Positions 16,334-25,119 of a stretch of 64,000 bases of DNA are shown here, piece by piece. The DNA is taken from the NCBI GenBank assembly GCA_903878085.1, contig CAIRGJ010000047.1, forward strand, positions 96,042 through 160,041, in the 5' to 3' direction. Each line of letters begins with the position of its first letter. Position 1 is the first letter of the stretch. Made by a program: the position numbers and the translations under genes. The notes beneath the pieces were generated by a model. That model searched no databases. It was not told where the DNA came from and worked only from the letters and a program-made list of their open reading frames with translations. Origin of the DNA: an uncultured Hyphomicrobiales bacterium. Lineage in GTDB: Bacteria; Pseudomonadota; Alphaproteobacteria; Rhizobiales; Xanthobacteraceae.

Positions 16334-18457
16334 CTACTCGTAACGCAGCGCTTCGATCGGATCGAGGTTCGCCGCTTTGCGCGCCGGATAATAGCCGAAG
16401 AAGATGCCGACCGCGGCGGAGAACAGGAAGCCGCTGGCAATGGCCACCCCTGAAATCGGTGCCGGCCATCCGGCAATCAGCGAAATTGCGGCGGAAAAAA
16501 CGACGCCCATGATGATGCCGGCGACGCCGCCGGTCACGCTCAGCAACACCGCCTCGGCGAGGAATTGCAGCAGCACATGCAGGCGGCGCGCGCCGATCGC
16601 CATGCGCAGACCGATCTCGCGGGTTCGTTCGGTCACCGATACCAGCAGAATATTCATGATGCCGATGCCGCCGACCACCAGCGAGATCGAGGCGACGGCG
16701 GCGAGCAACAGCGCCATGATGCGGCTGCTGCCTTCGGCGGTCTCCGCGATCTGACTTAAATTGCGCACAGAGAAATCGTTGGTGTCGCCGGCCTTGATGC
16801 GATGGCGGCGCGCCAGCGTTTCGGTCACTTGCCTGATCGCCGGCTGCACCTGCGTGCTGCTGGCCGCCTGGACGAAGATTTGATTGACGAATCCGACCAG
16901 CCGCGGCGTGAGCCCATAGGGATTGGGCGGCGTCGGATAAATCCAGTTGAGCGCGACCTGCTGCTGGCTTGGCGCCGCGACGCCAAGCACTTTGCGTTGC
17001 GCGGTATCAAATGGAATCATAACCAGGTCGTCCTGGTCCTGTCCGAATTGCGTCTGCCCCTTTGACGCCAGCACGCCGATCACCCGCAACGGTACGTTCT
17101 TGACCTCGATAAGCGCCCCGACTGGATTTTCCGATTCGCCGAACAGCTGACGGGAAACCGTTTGCCCGAGGACGACGACGAGCGCCGCGGCATCGTCGTC
17201 GTCGCGTGTGATTTCCCGCCCCGCGGCGATCTTCCAGTTGGTCATCGGCGGATAATTGGCGCTGATGCCTTGGATGCTGGTGGACCAGTTCTGGTTGCCG
17301 AATTCCACCTGACCGGACTGGCGGATGAGATAGCTGACCGCGCCGACGGATGGGTTTTCCCGCCGAATCGCCTGGGCGTCGCTGACGGTGAGCGTGGACG
17401 CGCTGCCGGATCCAGCCCGCATGCCGCCCATTGTGCGCGCTCCCGGCAGCACCACGACGAGATTAGTTCCGAGACTTTCGATCTGCTTGCGAACCGCCTC
17501 GTTCGCGCCTTGGCCGACCGCGACCATGGCGATCAAGGCGGCGACGCCGATGAAGACGCCGAGCATGGTCAAAGACGAGCGCATCATATTGCGGCCGATG
17601 GCCTGCACCGCTGCCGCCACGATCATGCGGCCGAAGCCCCAGACGGCATGGGCCCCTGTCGCGGGCAAAGGCGCCGCGCCCTGCGGCCGGCGCAACTGCT
17701 CGGCGACCGCCGGATCGATGCGCGGCACCGTCTCCGCCTTTTTCGGGTTGTTTACATCCGAGATCACTTCGCCATCGCGCATGGTCAGAACGCGGTCGGC
17801 GTAGGCGGCGATGTCCTGCTCATGGGTGACGAGCATGATGGTGACGCCGCGTTCGCGGTTGAGCCGGATCAGCGTCTCCATGATTTCATGCGACGTGCGG
17901 GTATCGAGATTGCCGGTCGGCTCGTCGGCCAGCAGCAAAGCCGGTTCGTTGATCAGCGCGCGCGCAATCGCCACCCGCTGTTGCTGACCGCCGGACAACT
18001 GCCCCGGCGTGTTGCGTTCGCGATCGCTCAAACCCAAGAGCTTGAGCGCCGCTTTGGCGCGGTCGGTGCGCGAAGCGGCGCCGGCCGGTCCCGCCGCCGC
18101 GTAGAACAATGGCAGTGCGACGTTCTCGATGGCGCTGGTGCGCGCCAGCAGGTTGAAGCTCTGAAACACGAAGCCCAGCCGCTCACTGCGAAGCCGCGCG
18201 CGATCGGGCTCGGCTAGTCCAGCGACGTCGGCGCCTTCGAAGAAATATCGGCCGCTGGTGGGCCGGTCGAGGCAGCCGATAATGGCCATCAGCGTCGATT
18301 TGCCGGAGCCGGACGAACCCATGATGGCGACGAATTCGCCGGCATTCACGGTGAGGCTGACTTCGCGCAACGCAAAGACGTCGACGTCGCCGACGTGGTA
18401 CGTCCGCTTTACCTTTTCCAATTTGATAATCGGACTTGCCATGATCAGACTTGCCAT
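16334..18457 (-). CDS. macB: MacB-type ABC exporter (ATPase-permease fusion)
   Basis: 707 residues from ATG at 18457, preceded by AAGAGG six bases upstream. The N-terminal ATPase has Walker A GSSGSGKSTLM, signature LSGGQQQR and Walker B LLLADEPTGNLD. It is followed by a first membrane helix, a large periplasmic MacB_PCD domain and three C-terminal helices of the FtsX fold. MacB pumps drive periplasmic substrates such as peptides or lipids through TolC by mechanotransmission. The adaptor gene is directly upstream, 20 bp away. No TolC gene is adjacent. A 15-bp direct repeat at the start offers a second in-frame ATG at 18442. Confidence 0.93.
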   Translation of the reverse strand: MASLIMASPIIKLEKVKRTYHVGDVDVFALREVSLTVNAGEFVAIMGSSGSGKSTLMAIIGCLDRPTSGRYFFEGADVAGLAEPDRARLRSERLGFVFQSFNLLARTSAIENVALPLFYAAAGPAGAASRTDRAKAALKLLGLSDRERNTPGQLSGGQQQRVAIARALINEPALLLADEPTGNLDTRTSHEIMETLIRLNRERGVTIMLVTHEQDIAAYADRVLTMRDGEVISDVNNPKKAETVPRIDPAVAEQLRRPQGAAPLPATGAHAVWGFGRMIVAAAVQAIGRNMMRSSLTMLGVFIGVAALIAMVAVGQGANEAVRKQIESLGTNLVVVLPGARTMGGMRAGSGSASTLTVSDAQAIRRENPSVGAVSYLIRQSGQVEFGNQNWSTSIQGISANYPPMTNWKIAAGREITRDDDDAAALVVVLGQTVSRQLFGESENPVGALIEVKNVPLRVIGVLASKGQTQFGQDQDDLVMIPFDTAQRKVLGVAAPSQQQVALNWIYPTPPNPYGLTPRLVGFVNQIFVQAASSTQVQPAIRQVTETLARRHRIKAGDTNDFSVRNLSQIAETAEGSSRIMALLLAAVASISLVVGGIGIMNILLVSVTERTREIGLRMAIGARRLHVLLQFLAEAVLLSVTGGVAGIIMGVVFSAAISLIAGWPAPISGVAIASGFLFSAAVGIFFGYYPARKAANLDPIEALRYE
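18428..18457. repeat. 15-bp tandem repeat over the macB start codon
   Basis: On the minus strand ATCATGGCAAGTCTG is followed at once by ATCATGGCAAGTCCG, giving MASLIMASPII and two alternative ATG starts in frame. The copies differ at one base. Confidence 0.75.
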
Positions 18458-18477
18458 GATCGGCCTCTTGCCGCCGG

Positions 18478-19737
18478 TCAAAGCCGGGGCCGCGGCACGC
18501 TGGTTTTGGCGGCGTCGCGCTGTTCGGAGACAATAACGCGATCGTCCGGTTTCAGATCGGCCTTGACGATCTCGGCGAAGCTGTCGTCGTCGAGACCGGC
18601 GACGATTGGAATTGCCACGGGTTTGCCATCGCGCAATGCCCAGAGGCGCGTTTCGGCTTTGCCAGCGGTGGCGTTGCGTAAACCATTTGGCGTGTAACGC
18701 AGCGCCTGGCTCGGCACGCGCAGCACGTCCTTGCGCTGATCCAGAATGACCCGGTTTGCCGCGGTCATCCCGGGCTTGAGCGCGAGGTCCGGATTATCGA
18801 CGCTGACCACGACATCGTAGGTCACGACGTTTTGCACGGTCTGCGGCGACTGCCGCACCTGCGAAACGGTGCCTTCGAAACTGCGTTTCGGATAGGCATC
18901 GACGGTAAAGAGCGCCTTGTTGCCCTCTTTGATGTCACCAATGTCGCTTTCGCTGACGTTGGTGTCGACCTGCATCTTGGTGAGATCGGTCGCGATCAAA
19001 AATAAGGTAGGGGTCTGGAAGCTCGCCGCCACGGTCTGCCCCATGGTGACGTTGCGCGACACCACGGTGCCGTCCACCGGCGAGGCGATGCTGGTGTAGT
19101 CAAGATTGACCTGGGCGGTGGCGAGCTGCGCCTCGTGCAGCGCAATGTCGGCCTCGTCGACGCCGACCTGCGCGCGTGCCTGATCGAAGAGGTTCTTGGC
19201 GTTGTCGACGGCATCCTTGGAAACCGCATTGGTCTGTCCCAGCCGTGCCATGCGGTCGTAAGTGAGCTGGGCATAGACGAGGCCCACCTTGGACTTTTCG
19301 ACTTGCGCCTTGGCCGCTGCGAGATTGGCTTTGTTCTGATCGACCACCGTCTGATACGGCCGCGGATCGATCTTGGCGCAGACCTGGCCGCGTTTGACTT
19401 GGGTGTTGTAGTCGCAGCTCAGATCCTGAATGACACCGGACACGTAAGTGCCGACGATGATCGTGAGCACCGGGTTGACGGTGCCGGTCGCGGTCACCGC
19501 CCGAATGATCGCGCCTTTGGTGACGGGCGCGGTTGTGTATTGGACCGTGCCGCCGGCGCTGGACAGCCACCACACGATACCGACGGCGGCGAGCGCCGCC
19601 AGCGACACAAGACTGCCGATCAGCCAATAATTTCGAGGATGGGTGGTGGTTGGCGCTGCGGGCTGCGGCTGAGCCACCAGCGCCGTGGGCGCCGGCGGTT
19701 CGGTTCGCACCGAACTCAACTCCACAGGTTTGTTCAT
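18478..19737 (-). CDS. macA: MacA-type periplasmic adaptor (membrane fusion protein)
   Basis: 419 residues from ATG at 19737, with GGAG upstream. One N-terminal membrane helix (about 45-67) is followed by a lipoyl half-motif (GTVNPVLTIIVGTYVSG), a long alpha-hairpin (about 130-240), the second lipoyl half (SPVDGTVVSRNVTMGQTV) and a beta-barrel (DIGDIKEGNKALFTVDAYP). Such adaptors link a MacB ATPase to an outer-membrane channel and transmit substrate. It is the first gene of a two-gene operon; macB starts 20 bp after its stop. Confidence 0.93.
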   Translation of the reverse strand: MNKPVELSSVRTEPPAPTALVAQPQPAAPTTTHPRNYWLIGSLVSLAALAAVGIVWWLSSAGGTVQYTTAPVTKGAIIRAVTATGTVNPVLTIIVGTYVSGVIQDLSCDYNTQVKRGQVCAKIDPRPYQTVVDQNKANLAAAKAQVEKSKVGLVYAQLTYDRMARLGQTNAVSKDAVDNAKNLFDQARAQVGVDEADIALHEAQLATAQVNLDYTSIASPVDGTVVSRNVTMGQTVAASFQTPTLFLIATDLTKMQVDTNVSESDIGDIKEGNKALFTVDAYPKRSFEGTVSQVRQSPQTVQNVVTYDVVVSVDNPDLALKPGMTAANRVILDQRKDVLRVPSQALRYTPNGLRNATAGKAETRLWALRDGKPVAIPIVAGLDDDSFAEIVKADLKPDDRVIVSEQRDAAKTSVPRPRL

Positions 19738-19864
19738 GACGCGGGCTCCGCCTTCGTGCCCCCCGAAAGGCACAGTAGCGGGTTCCGCTGCGGCTCAATT
19801 GATCGACGTCAAACTCGAAGAAGGCGATATAAACAGGCCTGAATCGCTTTGAAGGCGAGCCGCC

Positions 19865-19948
19865 TCAGGGCTCCAGTTCGCTATCCCAATAGAGATAATC
19901 GAGCCGGCTTTCGTGCAGGTAGTTCGACGGGAACAGCCGTCCGTCGCG
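19865..19948 (-). pseudogene. Duplicated 3' fragment of the HNH endonuclease gene
   Basis: The minus strand here encodes GRLFPSNYLHESRLDYLYW and then DSELEP and a stop. This copies the last 27 or so codons of the HNH gene at 20832 with about nine in ten bases identical, ending in TGA instead of TAG. The fragment has no start and no HNH motif. It lies just downstream of the aldolase gene, which therefore sits between the complete HNH gene and this remnant in the same orientation. Confidence 0.85.
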
Positions 19949-19969
19949 ATGCGACTTGGCCGTTGACGC

Positions 19970-20797
19970 TCAGGGTTTCGCCATGGCTTTGCGCTTCCAG
20001 GCTTCCCACGAGCGAGCGAGCCCGTAACCTTCCCGGGCCTCGATCTTTCGCGCTTCCTCGGCGTCGAGGTACGTGACCTGGCCGCCAAGCGCGGCCGCCT
20101 GCAACTGCAATGTCGCACTGAGCGGAAGGAAAATGCTGCGGCCGACCACGCGTTGGATCGAGGGGCCGACGATCACCGCGCCGTGGCCGCGCATCAGTGC
20201 GGCGGGGTGGTCGCCCAGCGCATCGGCGAGCGCATGGCCGAGCGCCCGGTCGCGAATCAGCATGTCCGTCATGCCCCCGCGTTCGCGAATTTCAAACACC
20301 GGCACGCCGGCGCTGATGAAGGCAGAGCGGTGATAGACCGGCTGGAGCGGGGTCTTGGTAATGCCAAACGGAATCAGCGCCGGTGCGTGGCTGTGCACGA
20401 CCGCCATCACGTCGGGGCGCGTCTTGTAGATTTCGCCGTGAATGAAGCGTTCGGAGTAGAGGTCGCGCCCCTTGGCATCGACAGGATTGCTGTCGAGGTC
20501 GAACTCCATGATGTCATCGGCGGTGACCAACTCGGGCGCGCGCGAGCGCGACAGCAGATAGCGATTGGGGTCGAGCGGGTGTCGCACGCTGACGTGCCCC
20601 CAGCCGTCGAGTACGCCTTGGTCGGCGAGGATACGATTGGCGGCGACCAGATCGTCGATCAACTGCTGGCTAACCGGTCCGGCGGAGGCGGGCGCTTGTT
20701 GCGCAGGTGCCGCTCGCGCGGCGAAGACGCTGATCGCGATGCCGATGACGAGCAGTATTATTCGTCCGCCGCGACGAATGTGCAGCGTGTGGGCCAT
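19970..20797 (-). CDS. Class II aldolase/adducin-family protein with signal peptide
   Basis: 275 residues from ATG at 20797. The N terminus is basic and hydrophobic (residues 13-31, ending near APAQQ) and looks like a signal peptide, unusual for this normally cytosolic family. The catalytic core is intact: WGHVSVRHP, the metal-binding HSHAP (about residues 129-133), RGHGAVIVG and the acidic residue in FIHGEIY. Class II aldolases act on sugar phosphates such as fuculose or ribulose phosphates, or as dehydratases and decarboxylases. Phosphosugar chemistry would be odd in the periplasm, so the real substrate is open. It lies between the HNH gene and a duplicated piece of it, suggesting acquisition or rearrangement. 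Confidence 0.85.
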   Translation of the reverse strand: MAHTLHIRRGGRIILLVIGIAISVFAARAAPAQQAPASAGPVSQQLIDDLVAANRILADQGVLDGWGHVSVRHPLDPNRYLLSRSRAPELVTADDIMEFDLDSNPVDAKGRDLYSERFIHGEIYKTRPDVMAVVHSHAPALIPFGITKTPLQPVYHRSAFISAGVPVFEIRERGGMTDMLIRDRALGHALADALGDHPAALMRGHGAVIVGPSIQRVVGRSIFLPLSATLQLQAAALGGQVTYLDAEEARKIEAREGYGLARSWEAWKRKAMAKP

Positions 20798-20831
20798 GGC
20801 ATACTCCGATGCGCGAAATAACGAGGGGCGC

Positions 20832-21389
20832 CTAGGGCTCCAGCTCGGTGTCCCAATAGAGATAATCGAGCCAGCTTTCGTGCAGGTAGTTCGGCGGGAA
20901 CAACCGGCCGTTCCTGTGCAAATGGTGCACCGTCGGCTGGAACGGCAGTTGCGCCGGGAACATCCGCGCTTCCGCCATCGTCAGGCTGCCCTTGCGCAGA
21001 TTGCATGGCGAGCAGGCGGCGACGACATTGTCCCAGGACGTGATGCCGCCGCGCGAACGCGGAATCAGATGATCGAAGGTGAGGTCGTCGCGGTCGCCGC
21101 AATACTGGCAGGAGAAGCGGTCGCGCAGGAAGACGTTGAACCGGGTGAAGGCCGGATGGGTCGAAGGCTTCACGTAGGTTTTGAGCGACACTACGCTCGG
21201 CAGCTTCATTTCGAAGGTCGGGCTATGCACCGCGCGGTCGTAATTGGCGACGATGTTCACCCGCTCAAGAAAAACGGCCTTGATCGCGTCCTGCCAGGAC
21301 CACAGCGACAAAGGATAGTAGCTCAACGGCCTGAAATCCGCGTTGAGAACCAGGGCGGGGAAACCGCTCGACGAAACGTGCACGTTCAA
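20832..21389 (-). CDS. HNH endonuclease family protein
   Basis: 185 residues; the TTG at 21389 is favoured because AGGAG sits at the right distance and the product begins MNVHVSSSGFPALVLNADFR. The C-terminal half has a zinc-binding HNH core: CQYCGDRDDLTFDHLIPRS, then WDNVVAACSPCNLRKG, with paired CxxC motifs and the DH catalytic site. This chromosomal HNH family is widespread in Alphaproteobacteria as a single gene, and its role is not settled. Its last 27 codons are duplicated at 19865-19948 beyond the aldolase gene. Confidence 0.9.
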   Translation of the reverse strand: MNVHVSSSGFPALVLNADFRPLSYYPLSLWSWQDAIKAVFLERVNIVANYDRAVHSPTFEMKLPSVVSLKTYVKPSTHPAFTRFNVFLRDRFSCQYCGDRDDLTFDHLIPRSRGGITSWDNVVAACSPCNLRKGSLTMAEARMFPAQLPFQPTVHHLHRNGRLFPPNYLHESWLDYLYWDTELEP

Positions 21390-21501
21390 ATCGACGCTCC
21401 TAACCTCCTAGGAACGCTGCCGCCACGCAGCTGACGCCCTAGTATAAGGGCAGCGTGACAAGCTTGTGAAGTAGAGGTGGAACGTTACCCAAAAGCTGGG
21501 A

Positions 21502-22170
21502 TCAGAGCCTGGCGAACTGCTTGGCGAGGAATTCGCCCCCGTGGCGCAGCCCTTCCTGATCGATACCGTGGCCGATGCCCGGCGAAACATGCCATTCCGC
21601 CGGCACCTCCAGCGCAGCCAAGCCCTGCGCCGCATGCATGAGAGCCTGGACGGGGATCATCTGGTCCTGGTCGCCATGAGTCAGCAGTACCGGCGGCCGG
21701 CTGGTCACCTCGGCGGCGAAGGCGTCGGGGTCGACGGTTTCCGGCACCACCAGCATGCCGGAGTAGCCGACGATTCCGGCCGGCGCGACGGCGCGGCGCA
21801 GCCCGACATGGAGCGCCATCATGGTGCCCTGGGAAAATCCGACCAGTGCCAAAGCCTGCGGCGGCAGATTGCGCCGCTCGAGTTCGGCATCGAGGAAGGC
21901 ATTGAGCGCGGGCGCCGCGGCCTGCACGCCGACCCAGCGTTCGTTCGGGTCGCGGAAGGTCAGCGGAAACCATTCGCGGCCCATCGGCGATTGGCCGCAC
22001 GGCCGTGGCGCATGCGGCGACACGAAGGCGGCGTTCGGTAGCAGGCCCTGCCAGGCCCGGCCGATCTCGATCAGGTCGTTGCCGTCGGCGCCATAGCCGT
22101 GCAGGAAAACCACGAGTTGTTTTGCGGTGCCGGAGCGCGGCTCGATGCGTGGGCCGTCGAGTTCAGGCAT
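21502..22170 (-). CDS. Phospholipase/carboxylesterase-family alpha/beta hydrolase
   Basis: 222 residues. The nucleophile elbow GFSQG, the oxyanion stretch VVFLHGYGADGNDL (residues 20-33), the acid in LLTHGDQDQMIPV and the catalytic histidine near GIGHGIDQEGL match the carboxylesterase/YpfH family, which hydrolyses short-chain esters or thioesters in the cytoplasm. The start overlaps the 3' end of the glycosylase gene upstream by 8 bp, so the two are probably co-transcribed. Physiological substrates are unknown. Confidence 0.9.
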   Translation of the reverse strand: MPELDGPRIEPRSGTAKQLVVFLHGYGADGNDLIEIGRAWQGLLPNAAFVSPHAPRPCGQSPMGREWFPLTFRDPNERWVGVQAAAPALNAFLDAELERRNLPPQALALVGFSQGTMMALHVGLRRAVAPAGIVGYSGMLVVPETVDPDAFAAEVTSRPPVLLTHGDQDQMIPVQALMHAAQGLAALEVPAEWHVSPGIGHGIDQEGLRHGGEFLAKQFARL

Positions 22171-22894
22171 TTCTCGTCTTCCTTTTGACCGTTTTTTTGA
22201 ATGACTTTTTGACGGCCGGCCTTTTTGTGCCAGCCTTTTTCGAGCTTTGCTGAATGGGCACGACGTCGCGCTTCTTCACAGCGTGATAATAGGCCCAGAG
22301 CAGATGCGCCGCTACGCCGCGCCACGGCCGCCAGGCCTCGGCGATTTTGGTCAGCGCCTTGGCGTCCGGCCGCTTGCGCATGTTGAGCGCGATGCGGGCG
22401 GCTTCCTGCACGGCGAGATCGCCGGCCGGAAAGGCGTCGGCGTGGCCGAGGCAGAACAGCAGATAAATGTCGGCGGTCCACGGTCCGATGCCGTGCAGCG
22501 CGGTCAGCGCGGCGTGCGCCACGTCGGCGTCCATGTTGCCGACGGCGTCGAGGTCGATATGGCCGCCGGCGACGGCCTTGCCAATTTCCTTGATCGACTT
22601 GATCTTGGCGGCAGACAAGCCGAGCCGCTTGAGCTTGTCGGCACGGGCAGCGCGCACCGATTCATGACCGAAGGGCATGAATGCGGCAAACAGCCGGTCG
22701 CGGATCGCCGCCGCGCTCGCGACCGACAATTGCTGGCCGCAGACGATGGCGCATAGCCCGGCATAGCCGCCCTCGCGCCGCCGCAGACCGAAGGCGCCGG
22801 CCTTTTCCGCCACCGGCACCAGGCGCGGGTCGGCGAGGATCAGTTGTGCGAGCCCGGCTTTTAGGTCGGCTTCGGTATGGAGAAAATGGGTCAT
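22163..22894 (-). CDS. DNA-3-methyladenine glycosylase II (HhH-GPD, AlkA-like)
   Basis: 243 residues. The helix-hairpin-helix and catalytic region read LHGIGPWTADIYLL, followed by FPAGDLAVQ with the catalytic aspartate, as in AlkA. It excises alkylated purines in base-excision repair. It lacks the N-terminal AlkA regulatory domain and instead ends in a lysine-rich tail of about 30 residues (SKKAGTKRPAVKKSFKK), probably for nonspecific DNA binding. The 3' end overlaps the esterase start. No LexA or Ada-type site is obvious; a family A repeat lies directly upstream. Confidence 0.9.
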   Translation of the reverse strand: MTHFLHTEADLKAGLAQLILADPRLVPVAEKAGAFGLRRREGGYAGLCAIVCGQQLSVASAAAIRDRLFAAFMPFGHESVRAARADKLKRLGLSAAKIKSIKEIGKAVAGGHIDLDAVGNMDADVAHAALTALHGIGPWTADIYLLFCLGHADAFPAGDLAVQEAARIALNMRKRPDAKALTKIAEAWRPWRGVAAHLLWAYYHAVKKRDVVPIQQSSKKAGTKRPAVKKSFKKTVKRKTRNA

Positions 22895-22913
22895 TCACCC
22901 TTTGCTATTACAC

Positions 22914-22988
22914 CACTCGTCCCCGCGAAAGCGGGGACCCAGCTATATTGCCTTGGCTAAATTCCCGCTTGCGCGGGAATGAGCGGGG
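22914..22988. repeat. Interspersed double-hairpin repeat, family A
   Basis: GTCCCCGCGAAAGCGGGGAC and ATTCCCGCTTGCGCGGGAAT form two hairpins separated by about 20 bp. The element fills the divergent gap between the glycosylase and gluQ genes and must overlap their promoters. Confidence 0.8.
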
Positions 22989-22994
22989 AATGTA

Positions 22995-23891
22995 GTGCAG
23001 CAATCGCCCATGAACAGGCCACCCGTTTTCCGCTTTGCGCCGTCGCCGAACGGTTTCATGCACCTCGGTCATGAACTGTCGGCGCTGCTGAATGCCGATA
23101 TGGCCCGGGCGGCGGGCGGGCGCCTGCTGTTGCGGATCGAGGACATCGACGCCACCCGTTGTCGGCCGGAATACGAGGCCGCGATTTATGAGGATCTCGC
23201 CTGGATCGGGCTGCAGTGGGAACGGCCGGTGCGCCGGCAGTCGGAACATTTCGACGATTATCGCGCCGCGCTGGCCAAGCTCGACGCGCTCGGGCTGATC
23301 TATCCGAGCTTCGAGAGCCGCGCCGAGATCGCACGACTCGTGGCCGAACGCGGCAGCGATTGGCCGCGCGATCCGGATGGCGCGCCGCTCTATCCGGGCG
23401 ACGCCAAATCGATGAAGCCGGCCGAGCGCGCCCAACGCATCGCGGCCGGCGAGCCCCATGCGCTGCGCCTCGATATGGTCGCCGCGATCGCGCGCACCGG
23501 CCCTCTCTCCTGGATGGAAAGCGGCGCCGGCCCTTCGGGCGAAACCGGCACCATCGCCGCCGAACCCGCCGCAAATCCGGCAATTTGGGGCGACGTCATC
23601 CTGGCGCGCAAGGAAACGCCGACCAGCTATCACCTCGCGGTGGTGGTGGACGACGCGTCACAGGGCGTGACCGACGTGGTGCGCGGCCGCGACCTGTTTC
23701 ATGCCACCGGCGTGCACCGCCTGCTGCAAGCGCTGCTCGGACTGCCGCAGCCGCGCTACCATCATCACCGGCTGATCCTCGACGCCGACGGCCGCAAACT
23801 GTCGAAATCGACCGCGGCCACGGCCTTGCGCGAGCTGCGGGCCAAGGGCGTCACCCCTGCCGAGATACGGACCATGGCCGGCCTCGATTGA
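22995..23891 (+). CDS. gluQ: Glutamyl-Q tRNA(Asp) synthetase
   Basis: 298 residues from GTG at 22995, which has GGGGAA upstream; ATG at 23010 is nearly as good. The protein is the catalytic half of a class I GluRS without the anticodon domain: FAPSPNGFMHLGH (HIGH variant) at the N terminus and KLSKST (KMSKS variant) near residue 265. GluQRS attaches glutamate to queuosine in tRNA-Asp. The zinc site usual in the family (CxC, then a later C after YPG) is absent: the sequence reads YPSFESR and YPGDAK. The upstream repeat touches the start region. Confidence 0.9.
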   Translation: MQQSPMNRPPVFRFAPSPNGFMHLGHELSALLNADMARAAGGRLLLRIEDIDATRCRPEYEAAIYEDLAWIGLQWERPVRRQSEHFDDYRAALAKLDALGLIYPSFESRAEIARLVAERGSDWPRDPDGAPLYPGDAKSMKPAERAQRIAAGEPHALRLDMVAAIARTGPLSWMESGAGPSGETGTIAAEPAANPAIWGDVILARKETPTSYHLAVVVDDASQGVTDVVRGRDLFHATGVHRLLQALLGLPQPRYHHHRLILDADGRKLSKSTAATALRELRAKGVTPAEIRTMAGLD

Positions 23892-23934
23892 GCCCGGCTT
23901 CCGTGCCATGGTTTGCGTCAGGCTGAGGGGGTCA

Positions 23935-25116
23935 ATGGCGAAGCTGACGCGCAACAAGCGCAAGGTGAAGCGCAAAGTCGTGCGCAAAATCAAAGCCGAG
24001 GCGCCGGGCCGGCGTGCGGTCGAGGCCGCGCTCGCCGGCATCGCGCACGACATCCGCACGCCGCTGACCGGCATCGTCGCGCTGGCCGAACTGCTGGCAG
24101 CCTCCAATATCGGCCCGCGCGAGCGCCAATGGGCCAACGCCATCAAGAGCGGCGCCGACCATCTCGCCGTATTGTCGAGCCTTATCGTCGATGCCGCCCG
24201 CGCCGATAGCGCCAAGCTCGTGCTGCGCCCCGAGCCGTTCTCGCCGCGTGCGCTCGCCGAAACCGTGGGGCAGGCGCTGGTCGCGCGCGCCGGCAATCGC
24301 AACGTCACCGCCAAGGTCGAGATTACCGGCGGCCTGCCGGCGCTGGTGTCGGGCGATGCCGTGCGGCTGCGCGCGGCGCTGGAAAATCTCGCCGACAACG
24401 CGGTGAAATTCACCCATCGGGGCGGCGTCACCTTCAGCGCCGCTGCCGAGCCTGCCGCACGCCGCCGCGTGCGATTGATCTATACGGTCACCGACAGCGG
24501 CATCGGCATGAGTCCGGCCGAGTTGAAATTATTGTTCCGGCCGTTCGCGCAGGCGAGCGAGCAGATCGCGCGGCGCTACGGCGGCGCCGGTCTCGGGCTG
24601 GTATTTGTCAAACGTATCGCCAAGGCGATGGGCGGCGACCTCAAGGTCGTCAGCAAGAAAGGCAGCGGCAGCACGTTCCGGCTGACCGTGCTGGTTGAGC
24701 GTTTCACGGCGCAGGCTTCGGCGCGGACGAAACTTGGTGCGCCATTGCGGCCGCTGTCGATCCTGTGCGCCGAGGACAACCCTTACGGCCGCGCCGTGAT
24801 GAACACGGTCATCACCGAACTTGGCCACACCATCGATTTCGTCGAGAGCGGCGAGGCTGCGGTCGAGGCGGCCGCGCGCGGCGGCTACGACGCGCTGCTG
24901 ATCGACATCACACTGTCCGGTCTCGACGGCATAGAAGCGACCCGGCGTATCCGCGCGCTGGCGGGAAAAGCAGGTCAAGTCACAGTGATCGGACTTTCCG
25001 GGCGCGGCGATGCCGCCACCGAACAGGCGGCGCGCGACGCCGGCATGAACTTCTATTTCGCCAAGCCGGTGAGCCCGGGGAAGCTGGCGGAGGCGCTCGA
25101 TAGTGTCGGAGATTAA
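23935..25116 (+). CDS. Cytosolic hybrid sensor histidine kinase / response regulator
   Basis: 393 residues; ATG at 23935 is chosen because GAGGGGG precedes it. The N terminus is strongly basic (KLTRNKRKVKRKVVRK). The dimerisation box IAHDIRTPLTGI has the phospho-acceptor H38. The ATPase domain shows the N box (LENLADNAVKF), G1 (TDSGIGM) and G2 (GGAGLGL). A C-terminal receiver has D324 in LLIDITLSG and the AKP lysine. There is no membrane helix or recognisable sensory domain, so it likely responds to an intracellular cue or partner. It is convergent with ecm, 3 bp apart. Another partner or phosphotransferase is needed to complete a pathway. Confidence 0.9.
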   Translation: MAKLTRNKRKVKRKVVRKIKAEAPGRRAVEAALAGIAHDIRTPLTGIVALAELLAASNIGPRERQWANAIKSGADHLAVLSSLIVDAARADSAKLVLRPEPFSPRALAETVGQALVARAGNRNVTAKVEITGGLPALVSGDAVRLRAALENLADNAVKFTHRGGVTFSAAAEPAARRRVRLIYTVTDSGIGMSPAELKLLFRPFAQASEQIARRYGGAGLGLVFVKRIAKAMGGDLKVVSKKGSGSTFRLTVLVERFTAQASARTKLGAPLRPLSILCAEDNPYGRAVMNTVITELGHTIDFVESGEAAVEAAARGGYDALLIDITLSGLDGIEATRRIRALAGKAGQVTVIGLSGRGDAATEQAARDAGMNFYFAKPVSPGKLAEALDSVGD

Positions 25117-25119
25117 TGC

